In this document: piece after piece, positions 32,537 to 44,412 of the stretch
How the letters are laid out: the number at the start of each line of letters is the position of its first letter
Numbering within the stretch: position 1 is the stretch's first letter
Assembly: GCA_030762935.1 (NCBI GenBank)
Contig: CM060887.1
Location: 12,020,501 to 12,084,500 of the forward strand
DNA length: 64,000 nucleotides
Reading direction: 5' to 3'
From: Hymenopus coronatus
Taxonomy: Eukaryota; Arthropoda; Insecta; Mantodea; Hymenopodidae
The notes under the pieces: model-generated
The model's input: only the letters and a program-made list of their open reading frames with translations
Databases searched by the model: none
Told to the model about the DNA's origin: nothing
Position numbers and translations under genes: made by a program

Positions 32537-32988
32537 ATTTTTTAAGTGTGTATGTAGTGTGTTAACGACATGTGGTTTAATTAGGAAGGCTGTTTTTCTT
32601 TCTCAAGTGATGTCTTTGCGTGTGAGTAAAGATTCTGCATTAAAATGTGAAAGTGGTTAGTGTTGAAGGTCCGCGGCGGTCCTTGACGCCTGCCCTTGTT
32701 TTGGTTTTGGTCACTCCCCCCCTGAACTGTATCACTTTCTCTCGTACTACAGCACAGTGGGTAGATTTGATTGCCTGTACGACTGTCCTTGAGTGATCAG
32801 AGTTGCAACCCAGACCAACACTGTTCTCACGATATTGTAAAGATTCGCAGATATTTTAAACCTTATGACATCATCACTGCTTCCTGGCTTATTGCCCTAC
32901 TGAAACAATGATGATGATTCAGAGTGAAAGTTATTATAGAACAGCGGAAGTGAGTGGAAGAAACGAGGTTTAGGATGATAAAGTAAAA
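32537..32988. other. Unique-looking sequence
   Basis: No repeat match and no open frame above 60 codons. The segment GAAGGTCCGCGGCGGTCCTT near 32664 is locally GC-rich. Confidence 0.4.
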
Positions 32989-33492
32989 TATTATTGTTAA
33001 AAAGCTTATGCTTCTATTTACTTCATGCTAATCGAGAAAAAATAGCAGAAATAGTCTTATTACTTGCTTCCTTGTAAGTAGAAGCGAAACAAGGGAGTAT
33101 CATAGGTTAAAGTAATAATCAAAAACTAGTTGCTATATATATGAAGTTCCTTTGTTTGTATGGACAGGAGTAGACAAATTCCCGTATGAGAAAAGTATAG
33201 GTTTTTTCAAAGCTGAAACCAAAAACAAGGAATATCTAAAAAACGATCACTCGACAAAAAAAAATGTATACAACATAATTTTGTGTTTTAACGTGCTGTA
33301 ACGTGCACAATCTTAATACCAAGTTTGATATTTTACCGACATTTCATTTATGATTTATTGCGTTCACATACACAGATATTTTTTTTTTCTAAAAATGATT
33401 ATTTTGGATACCTGGGATACTAAACGTGCATTTCCGGTGAAATTTCGGTAATACTTAAAATGTAAGTATAGCTTGTAGCCAACATCCTGCCA
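32989..33492 (+). repeat. HPR copy, 5'-truncated with deletion
   Basis: Starts inside the element at ATTATTGTTAAAAAGCTTAT, jumps from ACGTGC to AATACCAAGTTTGATATTTT, and decays after GTGAAATTTCGGTAATAC. An opposite copy follows. Confidence 0.78.
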
Positions 33493-34313
33493 TTTTTTTC
33501 TTTCTCTATACGTACTATGTACATAGTGTATATAGAAGGTATTGCACTCCACCCAAAAATTGGATACCGAGATTTCACGGGAAATATCTTTTAGGGTCTC
33601 CTGTATCCAAAAAAAAAAAAAAAAAAAAAAAGCATTTTCTGTGTGTCTGTGAACACGATAACTCAAAAACGAAAAGTCAGTAAAATATCAAACTTGTTAT
33701 TTAAGTTTAGTATCTTCCAGGGATACGACAAGTACCCTTTACATGGAAATAGATTCGAAAACTTTGATTTTCTCAAAAGTGCCTCTAACGGTTTTGATTA
33801 AAATATCATATTTTAGAGATATTTACCTGACAAATAAAATGTATATCTTGAATTTTCTGCGAATACCGTCTGAAGACTATTTTATTCTGGATGTATTTTA
33901 CGGAATTTTTCATAACTGCTAAACCGTAAGAGATGGACAAAAACCTACAACACAAAAAGTTTAGAGTACGTTAAAACACACAATTTATGTTATATACATT
34001 TTTTTCGTGGAGTTGATCGTTTTTTAGATATTCATTGTTTTGATATCAGCTTTGAAAAACTTATACTTCACTCATACAGGAATTTGTCAACTCCTGTCCA
34101 TACAAACAGAGGGACTTCATTGACATAGCAACCAGCTTTTGACTATCACTTTAACCTATAGTACTCCCTTATTTCGCTTCTACTTACAAGGAAGCAAGTA
34201 ATATTTCTGCTAATTTTTTTCTCCATTAGCATGAAGTAAATAGAAGCCTAAACATTTTAATACTAATTTGTCGTAGAGATGTAGAGAAAGTCATGTGAAT
34301 GGAACACAACAGA
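33493..34313 (-). mobile_element. HPR copy, subfamily A, full length
   Basis: An 821-bp copy from CTTTCTCTATACGTACTATG to GGAACACAACAGA, with a small deletion near 33727 (CGACAAGTACCC) removing the CCCCCCACCCC block. Confidence 0.9.
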
Positions 34314-34828
34314 TTTTTCCTCATTTGCAAATGGAATGAGTGACAAACTATAAATCAATAATTTGCCCTGAAGGAACTCGTGCACCCTGAACTTCAGGCA
34401 TGCGCGTTGCGGTGTTCTGAACGTAGAAAGTAAAGTTAATATTTGACAAGCAGACAATGTGATGGCCACAATAGTTAATTACTCTTACTGAGAAGCGAGC
34501 GAGAATAGTGTGTTAAACACGGAAGCAGCAGGATCAGAGTTAATGACGATCCAAGCACCTGTGTGCAACCTATTGGATATTAATATCTCTGACCTAGCCA
34601 ATGACCGATAAGGCTGACTTTTGAGCTCTGCCCGGAAGTAAACCTTCTTATCTGACATTACCATTACCACGGTTTCAAATCACAATGTCATGTCTTAGTG
34701 ACGTCACCCGATTGGAAAATATACTGCCAACACAGCTTGCTTTCTGGTCAGTAATGACTACGGCTCGGATTTTTAGGTGCTAAAAACCTGGAAAATATGT
34801 ATTTTTAATGCACTAAAAATGTTAAAAA
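34314..34828. other. Unique-looking sequence
   Basis: No repeat match. Two short minus frames (34263-34469, 34485-34670) have no recognisable motif. Contains the CRE and CCAAT words listed separately. Confidence 0.4.
34699..34715. promoter_or_regulatory. CRE palindrome next to an inverted CCAAT word
   Basis: TGACGTCA (34699-34706) is the full cAMP-response element, followed 4 bp later by ATTGG. Two further ATTGG/CCAAT words lie at about 34571 and 34599. No transcript start is identifiable, so a promoter role is speculative. Confidence 0.25.
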
Positions 34829-35391
34829 TCTGATGTGTATCATTCACATGACTTTCTCTATATCCCTGCAACAAATAATTCTTAAAAAGCTTATACTTCT
34901 ATTTACTTTATGCTAATCAGAAAAAATTAGCAGAAATAGGCTTATTCCTCGCTTCCTTGTAGAAGCGAAATAAGGGACAACTGTAGGTTAAAGTGATAGT
35001 CAAAAGCTGGTTGCTATGTCAGTGAAGTTCGCTTGTTTATGTGGATATGAGTTGACAAGTTCCTGTATGAGAAAAGTATACGTTTTTCATAGCAGAAACC
35101 AAAAATAAGGAATGTCACAAAAACGACGAACTCCACGAAAAAATGTGTATAACATAAATTGTGTGTTTTAAAGTGCTCTACATTTTTTGTGTAGTAAGTT
35201 TTTGTCCATCTCTTACGGTTTAGCAGTTATTCAAAATTTAGTAAAATTCATCCAGAATAAACTACTCTTCAGAGGCTATTCCCAGAAAATTCAAGATATA
35301 CATTTCATTTGTCGGGTAAAATGTTTTATATCCGAAATTTTAATCAAAATCGTTAGAGCCATTTTTGAGAAAATCAAAATTTTCGAAAAAA
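34829..35391 (+). repeat. HPR 5' two-thirds
   Basis: TCTGATGTGTATCATTCACA to TTTTCGAAAAAATTCC. The 3' third with palindrome, CA run and hairpin is missing. Confidence 0.88.
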
Positions 35392-36154
35392 TTCCTTCCG
35401 CCATTCGCGTCAGAAATAGTCATAATTTCACGTCCACTCGGCATGTACACGTAGCATATTGTAATGTAAAAGGAACTTATTCCCTCAACTTAAACGGTGA
35501 CTAAAATATTCTGTTAGGTATAATGGAAATATTATTGATAGTCATAACAAAATAAATAGGTACACATGTAATACGTGACTCTAAAAACACGAGCATAAAT
35601 ATCATGTATGCGATAACTTGCTCTTCGGAAGCGACTCTATAACCTCAGATTAGGACCGTCGTCTGAAATATTTGCTGCTGATTTCCCCTCAAAGGTTAAC
35701 CAGGTTCTCAATAATGGTGTCACTTAAACTATCCATCTCCCAAAAAAACGCTTCTTCTTTTTTACTTGTGGCACTTTATTAACTGTTGACGGCTCATTTT
35801 TAAAAAGAAATTGTGCACCTCTACGCGAATTGCGTTCTTCACAAAATCACCACCTTCTTGAATCGTATATTTCACACGCTCTCACATTTTCCGTTTCAGG
35901 TTTTTCTTTATGGGCACTGTTTAAATTTGTAGCCTAAACACCAGTGAACTCGGAAGTTAATTTCAACACTTCTTTCACGGGAAATGTGTGCATATTTCTC
36001 ACAAAACTTACCATACATTTTCAACACTAGTCAACGGTTTACCAGCCTTATACTTTATGCAACTCGAAAGTTGCAAGAGAAAACTCACGGCCTCCATGAT
36101 TCTAAACAGTAGCGACCGTTACTGTGTAAACAATATTGCGTTTTGTTTTAAAAC
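35392..36154. other. Unique-looking region with possible minus-strand exons
   Basis: On the complement, two overlapping frames of about 40 codons are open around 35748-35885 (one reads VKYTIQEGGDFVKNAIRVEV, the other ends in KKKKRFFGRW). They may be a decayed transposase or a real exon; I recognise neither. Confidence 0.35.
36012..36097 (-). other. Candidate first coding exon (minus strand)
   Basis: ATG at 36097 opens MEAVSFLLQLSSCIKYKAGK and stays open for 28 codons plus 2 nt, up to a consensus donor GTAAGT at 36011-36006. Against it: ACGGTTTACCAG and nearby words echo the HPR middle, so this may be old repeat. No family is recognised. Confidence 0.2.
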
Positions 36155-37012
36155 TGAAACCAATAACAGGGAATATCTCGGAAATAGTCAGTCCATAAAA
36201 CAAAACAAAAAATCTGATGTGTTTCATTCACATAACTTTCTCTATATCTCTGACACAAATTATTGTTAATAAGCTTATTCTTTTATTTATTTCATGCTAA
36301 TCGAGAAAAATATGAGAAATATTCTTATTTCTTGCTTTATTGTAAGTAGAAGCGAAATAAGGGACTACTATAGGTTAAAGTGAAAGCCAAAAGCTGGTTG
36401 TTATGTGATTGAAGTTCGTTTGTTTGTATGGACACGGGTGGGCAAATTCCTGTATGCGAAAAGTGTTAAGTTTTTCAAAGCTGAAGTCAAAAACAAGGAA
36501 TATCTCAAAAACGATCAACTCCAAGAAAAAAATGTATATAGCATAAACTGTTTGTTTTAACGTGCTCTACATTTTTTGTGTGTTAAGTTTTTGTCCATCT
36601 CTTATGGTTTAGTAGTTATGCAAAATTCATCCAGAATAAAGTGGTCTTCAGTGGCTATTCCCAGAAAATTCAAGATATACATTTTATTTGTCTTTAATAT
36701 ATGAAATTTTAATTAAAATCGTTGGAGCCGTTTTCAAGAAAATAAAAAAAATCGAAAACTTTCTCAGGTAAAGAGTAGTTTGAGATAGGGGAAATGTTTC
36801 TGAAAATCTTCGTGTCGCATCCTTGGAAGATACTAAATATAAATGTCAAGTTTGGTACTAACGGACACACATACACACGTATCGTTTTCTAAAGATGCTT
36901 TTTTGGATTAAGGGGTCCTCAAAACATGTATTTCCGTAGTAATCTCTAAGTCGAACTTTTGAGTGCAGTACAATGTCTTTTCTACCTACTATGTGTGCTA
37001 GAGAAAGCAAAA
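36155..37012 (+). mobile_element. HPR copy (36213-37012) behind an older fragment
   Basis: 36155-36212 is a B-branch scrap (AAACTGAAACCAATAACAGG). The copy proper begins TCTGATGTGTTTCATTCACA at 36213 and ends GTGCTAGAGAAAGCAAAA; the hairpin is partly deleted and the CA run is short. Confidence 0.87.
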
Positions 37013-37426
37013 CACTTTTCTACACAGTTACGTAAACAGCTGTTACTTCATCACCTTGCATTGTTAAATCAGAGCATTCAAGAGGCCGTCAGTACTTGCT
37101 CTGGGCTAGAAGCAAGTTAATTAGCGTGTGGTAATTTTTGCAACGAGCATTGCAGAGTTGTTAGCAGTGCGAAAACATTGGTTGTCTGTAGGTATTAGAG
37201 ATGGGACAGCCTGTTTGATCCAATTTGCATACTACCGTTATGGAACACGTAACTGGATTGCGAGACATTAGCGAGCAATACAAGATAATGAGGAGTAATA
37301 GGGCTTCCCTTCGACCTGTTGACCGTGACCGTCCTCCAGCACGTCAGCACCAGCACATCTTCGCCATTCTGCACCATGATACACAGGGCGTACAACAAAG
37401 CATTAGAGAAAGATAGAAAAGTAAAT
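37013..37426. other. Unique-looking sequence
   Basis: A 63-codon plus frame (37225-37416) contains a polar stretch RPVDRDRPPARQHQH. The complementary strand is also open, so coding is not supported. Confidence 0.4.
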
Positions 37427-38235
37427 TATTACTTCCTCTACACGCACTATGTACATACTGCATAGAGAAAGTATTGCATTCCACTAAAAAAAAATGATAC
37501 CGAGATTTCGCCGGAAATAAACGTTTAGGATCCTCTGTTTGAAAAAAATTAGAAAAATGTTCGTGTGTGTATGGGTCCGTGCATCCATGTGTCTGTGATC
37601 ACGATACTGGTATTTAAATTAAGCATCTTCCAAAGATGCGACACGAAGATTTTGAGAAAAATCTCCCCAACCCAAACTACCCTTTATATGGAACATTTTT
37701 CGAAAATTTTGATTTTTTTAAAAATGACTAACGGTTTTGATTAAAATTACGTGTATTAAAGATGTTTACATGGTAAATAAAATGTATATCTTGAATTTTC
37801 TGGGAAAAGCCTCTGAAGACTACTTTATTCTGGATGCATTTTACGGAAATTTCATAACTGCTAAACCGTGAGAGATGGACAAAAACTTACCACATAAAAA
37901 ATGTAGAGCACGTTAAAACACACAGTTTATGTTATATACTTTTTTTCGTGGAGTTGATCGTTTTGGTTTCAGCTTTGAGCAACTTATACTTCTCTCATAC
38001 TGGAATTTGTCAACTCCTGTCCATATAAACAAAGGAACTTCAGTCACATAGCAACCAGCTTTTGGCTTTCACTTTAACCTATTGTACTCCCTTATTTCGC
38101 TTCTACTTACAAGGAATAAGACTATTTCTGCTAATTTTTTCTCGATTAGCATGAAGTAAATATATAGAAGCATAACCTTCTTAATAATAGTTTGTTACAG
38201 AGATGGAGGGAAAGTCATGTGAATGGAACATCAGA
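37427..38235 (-). mobile_element. HPR copy, subfamily A, full length
   Basis: An 809-bp copy from TTACTTCCTCTACACGCACT to GAATGGAACATCAGA. Its 5' end lies 6 bp from the hairpin end of the next copy in the same orientation. Confidence 0.9.
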
Positions 38236-38241
38236 TTTTTT

Positions 38242-38510
38242 TTTACTTTCTCTGCATGTACTATGTACATAGTGCATAGAGAAAGTATTATATTCCGCTC
38301 AAAAATTTAATACCGAGATTTCCCCGGAAATACACGTTTAAGGTCGGTCCTCTGTTTAAAAAAAAGTTTTTGAAAAAGGTTCCTGTGTGTTTGTGTCCGT
38401 GCACCCATGTGTCTGTGAACACGAAAACTCAGAAAAATACCAAGCTAATATTTAAGTTAAGCATCTTCCAAAGATACGACACGAAGATTTTGAGGAAAAT
38501 CCCCCCCCCC
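38242..38510 (-). repeat. HPR copy, left part (split by SINE-D)
   Basis: Hairpin TTTACTTTCTCTGCATGTAC with core CTATGTACATAG, then the CA region. Interrupted in the C-run (CCCCCCCCCC) of the CCCCACCCC block. Confidence 0.85.
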
Positions 38511-38753
38511 CAGCTTAATGACCTTTAACCTGGTTGTTCATATCGGACGATGAATGAAATTGGTAAAACGATGCTCATATGATCTCGGGGTCCTTGGAGC
38601 TTAAAGTTACTCGATATTCGTCTTCTCAGGATAAGGGAAAACCCCGAATAAAACCTTATCCGGGCAACTCACACTGAGCAAGATTCCAACTCACGACCTT
38701 TTGAATGTGAAGCAGACACGCTACCACCACACTACCCAGGCGGGCACACAGCG
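38511..38753 (-). mobile_element. SINE-D without A tail
   Basis: AGCTTAATGACCTTTAACCT to the head complement ACTACCCAGGCGGGC. B-box complement GATTCCAACTC is slightly changed. No poly(T) run precedes it, unlike the copies at 30.6 and 41.65 kb. Confidence 0.85.
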
Positions 38754-39356
38754 CTTTACATCGAAAAAATTTCGAAAATTTTGATTTTCTCAATAAATGG
38801 CTCTCACGATTTTGATCAAAATACCATATATTAAATATATTTACATGAAAAACAAAATGTATATCTTGAATTTTCTGGAAATAGCCTCTGAAGACTACTT
38901 TATTCTGGATGAATTTTACGGAATTTTGCACAACTGGTAAACCTTAAGAGATAGACAAAAATTTAGATGAAGATCTCGTTAAAACACACAATTTATGTCA
39001 TAGCATTTTTTTTTTTTTTTTTTGAAGTGTTGACCATTTCCAAGATATTCTTTGTTATTGGTTTCAATTTTACATTACGGAACTTTTCTCAAACGGGATT
39101 ATTTTTCATCTTTCTTTTGTGTATTGCTGGCCTTGCAAAGCGAACCGAACTTCAATTGTTCACATAGCGACCAGCTTTCAAAATATTTGACTCTTGCTTA
39201 ACTAAGTGTATTCCCATAATTCCCATATACTTAGAAGGAAGCACGTAATAAGACCATTTCTGCCAATGTTTGTCTCAGTTAGCATGACGTAGATAAAAAA
39301 AATACGGCTTGTTTGCAGAACGGGTAGAGAAGGTCCTATGAGTGGAACACGTCAGA
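38754..39356 (-). repeat. HPR copy, right part, subfamily B
   Basis: Continues with TTTACATCGAAAAAATTTCG; the later half is of B type (CCATTTCCAAGATATTCTTT) and it ends GTGGAACACGTCAGA. Confidence 0.85.
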
Positions 39357-39357
39357 G

Positions 39358-39456
39358 TTTGTTCAAGGGTCATTAAAACATGCATTTTCGGTATCGAATA
39401 TTTGGGACCTTCTGTATCTACTGTGTACATACACAGTACTTTGTAGAGAAAATAAA
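39358..39456 (+). repeat. HPR 3' fragment, subfamily B
   Basis: CATTAAAACATGCATTTTCG to TTGTAGAGAAAATAAAA, with a palindrome ACTGTGTACATACACAGT in place of the usual hairpin core. Confidence 0.75.
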
Positions 39457-39515
39457 AGGAGCAAAGATGTAACTGAAATGAAATAAATTGAACTATTCTA
39501 AAGAAGAAGTAGTAA

Positions 39516-39800
39516 CTGCCTCCGTGGTCGAGTGGTCAGCGAGGTGACTTCTCACCCGGAGGTCCCGGGTTCGATTCCCGGCTGGGGCGGGGAATTTTTC
39601 TTTAGCCAGGTTTATTCCCTATCCCCCACAGAGTCTGGAAGTATGTATGTGAGAGTGAATGTGTGTGTATTTGAGAGAAATAAAATGATTTAAAAACAAC
39701 GTAAAGAACCTACAGACAACGAGTTGTTTCAAATGCAAAGCCTCCGATATGACCTTAGATGTTAAAGGGGGCTATAGAAATGAAACAATAAAAAAAAAAT
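39516..39800 (+). mobile_element. SINE-E, tRNA-Glu-like head
   Basis: The head GCCTCCGTGGTCGAGTGGTC has CTTCTCACC in the anticodon-loop position (CTC, glutamate) and a perfect T arm CCGGGTTCGATTCCCGG. A body with GTATGTATGTGAGAGTGAAT and a 3' end AATAAAAAAAAA follow. It is the only copy of this type in the window and the best-preserved head. Confidence 0.88.
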
Positions 39801-40017
39801 TACTGGAAGCTTTGTAACTAGTATCTAACACTAACACTAATTAAATTATATATTAATTACAATAAAGTTTATTCTATTAGCTACAATTTATTTTAGTTTA
39901 TTAACAGTCATGTTTTATTTATATTAAGCCAGTTTCTTCATACTTAAACCTCAAACTACCCTTTGATACGGAGCAAAGTGGCGCTGCGGTAACGAATGCG
40001 AACCCCGGCGACGGTCC

Positions 40018-40293
40018 AATATACGATATTTTAATCAAAATTGTTAGAGCCTTTTTTAGAAAATAAAAATGTTCGAAAAAAAGTTCCATGTAAAGGGAAG
40101 TTTGGTATTTAACGGTCTTTTCGTTTTTGAGCTATACTGTCCACACACACGCACCTTTTTCCAGAAATGCTTTATTTGGATTCAGGGGGACCCAAAACAC
40201 GTATTTCCGGTGAAATCTCGGTATCGAATTTTTGGGTGCATTACAATACCTTCTCTATACACTATGTGCATAGTACGTGTAGAGAAAGTAAAA
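40018..40293 (+). repeat. HPR 3' third
   Basis: Starts at AATATACGATATTTTAATCA, lacks the GTGGGG and palindrome block (joins AAGGGAAGTTTGGTATTTAA), and ends with a normal hairpin and GAGAAAGTAAAAA. Confidence 0.87.
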
Positions 40294-40518
40294 AGGTAAA
40301 GTATTTGGAATAGTCGGCACTCCATGACATTACAAAAAGGGGAAAGGAAGGGATTAATTATAAAAGACACTTTAAATCAGGGATAAACATGGTATAGCAG
40401 GGATTGTGTTCCTTCCATGTAGGTATAGTGTGTCAGTTTATAACGTCGGGAACAAAAAGCAATCCAACACGCAAGCCATCAACTCCTACGTTTATGTCTG
40501 CGTAGGAGGAATCTTTCT

Positions 40519-40610
40519 TATTACTTTCCCTAGCCCATATGTACAGTTGGAACCAGAAGGTATTGTATTTCACCTAAAATTTTCATACCGAGATTTCACC
40601 GTAAATATCT
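40519..40610 (-). repeat. HPR 3' end scrap, subfamily B
   Basis: TTACTTTCCCTAGCCCATAT and ATACCGAGATTTCACCGTAA; the right arm of the hairpin is lost. Confidence 0.75.
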
Positions 40611-41650
40611 GTACAGTATATCGAGCACCTTATTCTGCCTAACCGTTAAAACAGTTTTCAGCACCCAGTAGGGCTTCATGAGCCAATAGAAACTATCGTA
40701 TTATTTCACTTAGGCAGCTAACTCTCAATATTGTCGCGAACAAGGTTCTGCTATGTGGGGATAGCTAGGTGAAAGGAAGGCAGATGATAGAGCAATGATA
40801 CCAACGGGACTTAAATTAAGATAATATATTGAGTAAGATTAAATCATTTGTTGGTAGCGAATGATTGGTTTACAAAGGTAGGGGATTGCAAACTATTCCG
40901 TTAACCCTGGCCAATGCCGTTCTGATTGTGAGGTTACTAATACAAACCCTTACCGTAAGAAATATGTCATGGTGTGTCTAGGCGAGGTGGTCGAGGTGAT
41001 TGAGCCCGGAGCGACGCCCCAAGACGCACGAACGAAGCAGAGGCTCCCCAACGGTCAAGACAAGACCTGGTGGTCGGGTCTGCAGACCCTTAACTAGATT
41101 TAGCGGCGTCCCGTAAGGGCACTCCAACATGGTTAAATGTTTTAGAATATCCAGTGTGACGTCAAAAGTACGAATGTGCACGTAGTTGAAATGTGCACGT
41201 GTACGAAAGTTGATGTCATCGAAAAGTCCACTAGGAGTGCCATCCTGTTACTTAATTAGCTTATAACAAAACTTGTATTTTTCCAAGAATATGCAAGAAT
41301 TAAATACCAATAAATTCAGAATAATTAATTCTTAATTAATAAAATATTGCTAAAACAATATAAGTTAAACTCTCGCCAATGACATACGTGACAATATGTT
41401 TCCAGTAACTTTCACAACCTCACCATCCCCTCAAGCTTACGTTGTGTTTTTAGCTCAAGGACATTCTTATATACGTTTCACCCCAACTCCCTGGCTATTG
41501 TCCACAAGAACCTTGCGAAAAATTTCTCTTAAGACGTGTACAGTTTCAACTATCTCGTTTTTCTTATAACTAAGCTTATGCTATCATCCTTTATTATATT
41601 ATTTGTATATTAATATACTTATTTACATCATCTTACTTATTATTTATTTG

Positions 41651-41651
<1 letters not shown>
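40611..41651. other. About 1 kb without recognised feature
   Basis: The longest interval without a recognised repeat west of 47 kb. It includes a GC-rich part (40983-41125) open on the minus strand for 67 codons (TMLECPYGTPLNLVKGLQTR and on) with no family I can name; that part could be repeat-derived. Confidence 0.4.
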
Positions 41652-41698
<47 letters not shown>

Positions 41699-41926
41699 TG
41701 GCTTAACGTCTTTTAACTTAGTGGTCATATAGGACGATGAATGAAATGATGCTAAAATTATCTCGGGGTCCATGGACCTTAAAGTTACTCGACATTCGTC
41801 TTTTTCAGGACAAGGGAAACCCCCGAAAAAAACCTTATCCGGGTAACTCACCCTAAGCGAGATTCGAACTCACGACCTTTTGAATGGGGCAGACACGCTA
41901 CCACCACGTTACCCAGGGGGGCTTGC
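41652..41926 (-). mobile_element. SINE-D with very long A tail
   Basis: A T run of about 45 at 41653-41697 represents the tail, then GGCTTAACGTCTTTTAACTT. The head complement is at TCGAACTCACGACCTTTTGA and CGTTACCCAGGGGGGC. The long uninterrupted tail suggests this is one of the youngest insertions. Confidence 0.9.
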
Positions 41927-42521
41927 ATCTTCTTGTATTCATTAGTTCTGCCTTATCTGTGTCGATAGGACCCCCAAAGTCAAGCAACGTAAAATAAAAT
42001 AATAATAAAAACAAATGTTTCGTTATATGGCACTTAGATGGGCGCCCAGCGCCTACTTTAAGGTGTGAGTCATTGAACTCCCCGTTGAAGAGCTGCAACC
42101 AAGGAAACCAGATCAATCGTCAGTGGGGGGAGGGAGCGCGAACAGGGGTTAGAAGAGAAGGGCGATAATTTCGATGGCAGTGCGAGGTCATCAACCCCGC
42201 GAGAGAGCGGAGGGTTGCCAGGGTGGGGCGCTCATTGAGATAGGTCGGGAGGGACCAGGTCGTTCAACCTTTCGACCTTGGAGGTCATCTCCGAGCGACA
42301 ACCAGAAGCAAATTAACGCAGCATCCACGCCATTACGTAATGATGTATGACGAGCCAAGGAGCAAATTCTGGCATCATATGACGTATGTTTTGCCTGCTG
42401 CAGGTTCGTCAGCGTACCGGATTCCTCTGCTAGGTTTATTGGGACGCGGACGGAAAAAGTTCTAGTTGGCAAATCCCAGGAATTATACACATTTGTCCCG
42501 AATAGTCCATAGACATGGTTT
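41927..42521. other. GC-richer unassigned sequence
   Basis: A 99-codon minus frame (42191-42490) covers most of it but has no recognisable domain. CGAACAGGGG and GGTGGGGCGC words show the raised GC. It may be a decayed SINE or unique sequence. Confidence 0.35.
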
Positions 42522-42638
42522 TACTTTTTCTAACACGTATATACAATGTACATGGTAGGTAGAGAAGATATTGCATTCCACCCAAAATATATATCACCAA
42601 AAATACGTGTTTAGAGGACCCACGAATCCACAAAAGTA
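42522..42638 (-). repeat. HPR 3' fragment, subfamily B, interrupted
   Basis: Hairpin TTTTACTTTTTCTAACACGT and CACCCAAAATATATATCACC, ending at AATCCACAAAAGTATTTTT, where the next copy has landed in the T run. Confidence 0.83.
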
Positions 42639-43485
42639 TTTTTACTTTCTCTACACGTACTATGTACATAGTGTATAGAGAAGGTATTGCACTCCACCTA
42701 AAAATTCGATACCGAGATTTCACCGGAAGTATAAATTTATGGTCCCCTGTATTTTCAGAAAAAGGTCCGTGTGTGGGTCCGTGTGTCTGTGAACACGATA
42801 ACTCAAAAACGAAAAGTCGGTAAAATACCAAACTTGGTATTTAAGTTTAGTATCTTCCAGGGATGGGACACGAAAATTTTGAGAAAAATCCCCCACCCCA
42901 AACTACCCTTTACATGGAAAAAATTTCGAAAATTTTGATTTTCTGAAAAATGGCTCTAACGATTTTGATGAAAATATCGTATATTAAAGATATTTACCTG
43001 GCAAATAACATGTATATCTTCAAGTTTCTGAGAATAGCCTCTGAAGATTACTTTATTCTGGATGAATTTTTCGGAATTTTGCATAAGTGCTAAACCATAG
43101 GAGATAGACAAAAACTTACCACACAAAAATGTAGAGCACATTAAAACACACAATTTATGTTATATTCACTTTTTTCGTGGAATTGGTCGTTTTTAAGATA
43201 TTCCCTATTTTTTGTTTCAGCTTTGAAAAACTTTCTCGTGCAGCAATTTGTCAACTGCTGTCCATACAAATAAAGGAACTTCAGTCACATAGCAATCAGC
43301 CTTGACTATCAGTTTAATCTATGATACTCCCTTATTCCGCTTCCACTTACAAAGAAGCAATTAATAGGTAATACTATATCTGCAAATTTTTTCTCGATTA
43401 GAATGAAGTAAATAGAAGCATAAGCTTTTTAACAATAATTTGTTGCAGAGATGTAGAGAAAGTCATGTGAATGGAACACGTCAGA
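42639..43485 (-). mobile_element. HPR copy, subfamily A, full length
   Basis: An 847-bp copy, hairpin core CTATGTACATAG intact, ending GGAACACGTCAGA. Confidence 0.92.
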
Positions 43486-43514
43486 TCTTTTAGAAAAAGC
43501 TCCATGTATGTCTG

Positions 43515-43600
43515 TTGTCGGTCTGGGTAGCTCAGTTGGTTAAAGAACTCCTACGGGTCGAAATTCCGGCACACCAGCGGCGTTGATATACTGAAAATAG
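43515..43600 (+). repeat. tRNA-like fragment
   Basis: GGGTAGCTCAGTTGGTTAAA is a good A-box/D-arm and GGTCGAAATTCC a B-box-like word 20 bp on, too close for a whole tRNA. Probably a deleted SINE head. Confidence 0.45.
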
Positions 43601-43635
43601 CGTCGTTAACAAACAAAACAATTGTGGGCAGCAGA

Positions 43636-44118
43636 ACAAAAAGTCCGTTAAGTACCAAACTTGGTATTTAAGTTTATTATCTTCCAAGGATTCGACTCGA
43701 AGATTTTCAAGAAAATCTCTCAGCCTAAACTACCGTTTACATAGATAAATAATAAATATGTAGAAAATGTTGAGTTTCTAAAACATTGCTCTAACGATTT
43801 TATTAAAATGTCTATTAAAGATACATGAGAAATCAAAGATATATCTTGAATTTCATAGGAATAGCCTCTTAAGTCCTTTTCATTCTGAATGATTTTTGCA
43901 TAACTGGTAAACCGTAAGAGATAAAAACATACGCCACAAAAAATGTAGAGCTCGTGCATTTTGTTGTAGAGCTAATTATTTTCGAGATATTCATTGTTAA
44001 GTTTAAAATATTTTTCTCAAACAGGAAATTGTCCGCGTTCCTTTGTTTTATTCCTGATCAAACAAAGATGCGAATCTCAACGGAAATCTTATAGCGACAG
44101 CTTTTAAAACATTAGATG
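43636..44118 (-). repeat. HPR fragment, both ends missing
   Basis: AAAAAGTCCGTTAAGTACCA through ACTGGTAAACCGTAAGAGAT to GATGCGAATCTCAACGG; B-like later half. Confidence 0.75.
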
Positions 44119-44125
44119 AAATAGA

Positions 44126-44157
44126 AAAATGTGTGTTTTATTCACATGCCTTTCTCT
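44126..44157 (+). repeat. HPR 5' end, split by SINE-C
   Basis: GTGTGTTTTATTCACATGCC and TTTCTCTGTG, the start of the copy that resumes at 44413. Confidence 0.7.
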
Positions 44158-44412
44158 GTGTCGCCCTCCGTGGTGTAATGGTTACCATGCTAAGTTCATA
44201 TACCCAAGGTCGTGGGTTCAAACCCGGCGGAGCACGATGGATTTTTTCGGGTGTGGCTTCCTTCCTCCTTGGTCTCTTGTCGTAGATTTACGGCACGTAA
44301 AAGAACCTCAAGCCTGACAGAGAGGCCTCTGAGCAAAATAAAGCGGTCTTTCACGCCCATTATAGAATGGGACGCTGAGAACCACAGCAGTTAAAGAGCG
44401 TCCATAAATAAA
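44158..44412 (+). mobile_element. SINE-C, complete
   Basis: Head TCGCCCTCCGTGGTGTAATG, GTTACCATGC, B box GGGTTCAAACCC; body TACGGCACGTAAAAGAACCT and GGGACGCTGAGAACCACAGC; end CCATAAATAAAA. Reference copy for the truncated SINE-C elements at 30.4, 46.1 and 46.8 kb. Confidence 0.88.

Noticed and set aside
39516..39590. Functional tRNA-Glu gene
   Set aside because: The T arm is perfect, but the acceptor stem has a mismatch, the D and anticodon arms pair poorly, and a SINE body with an A-rich end follows directly.
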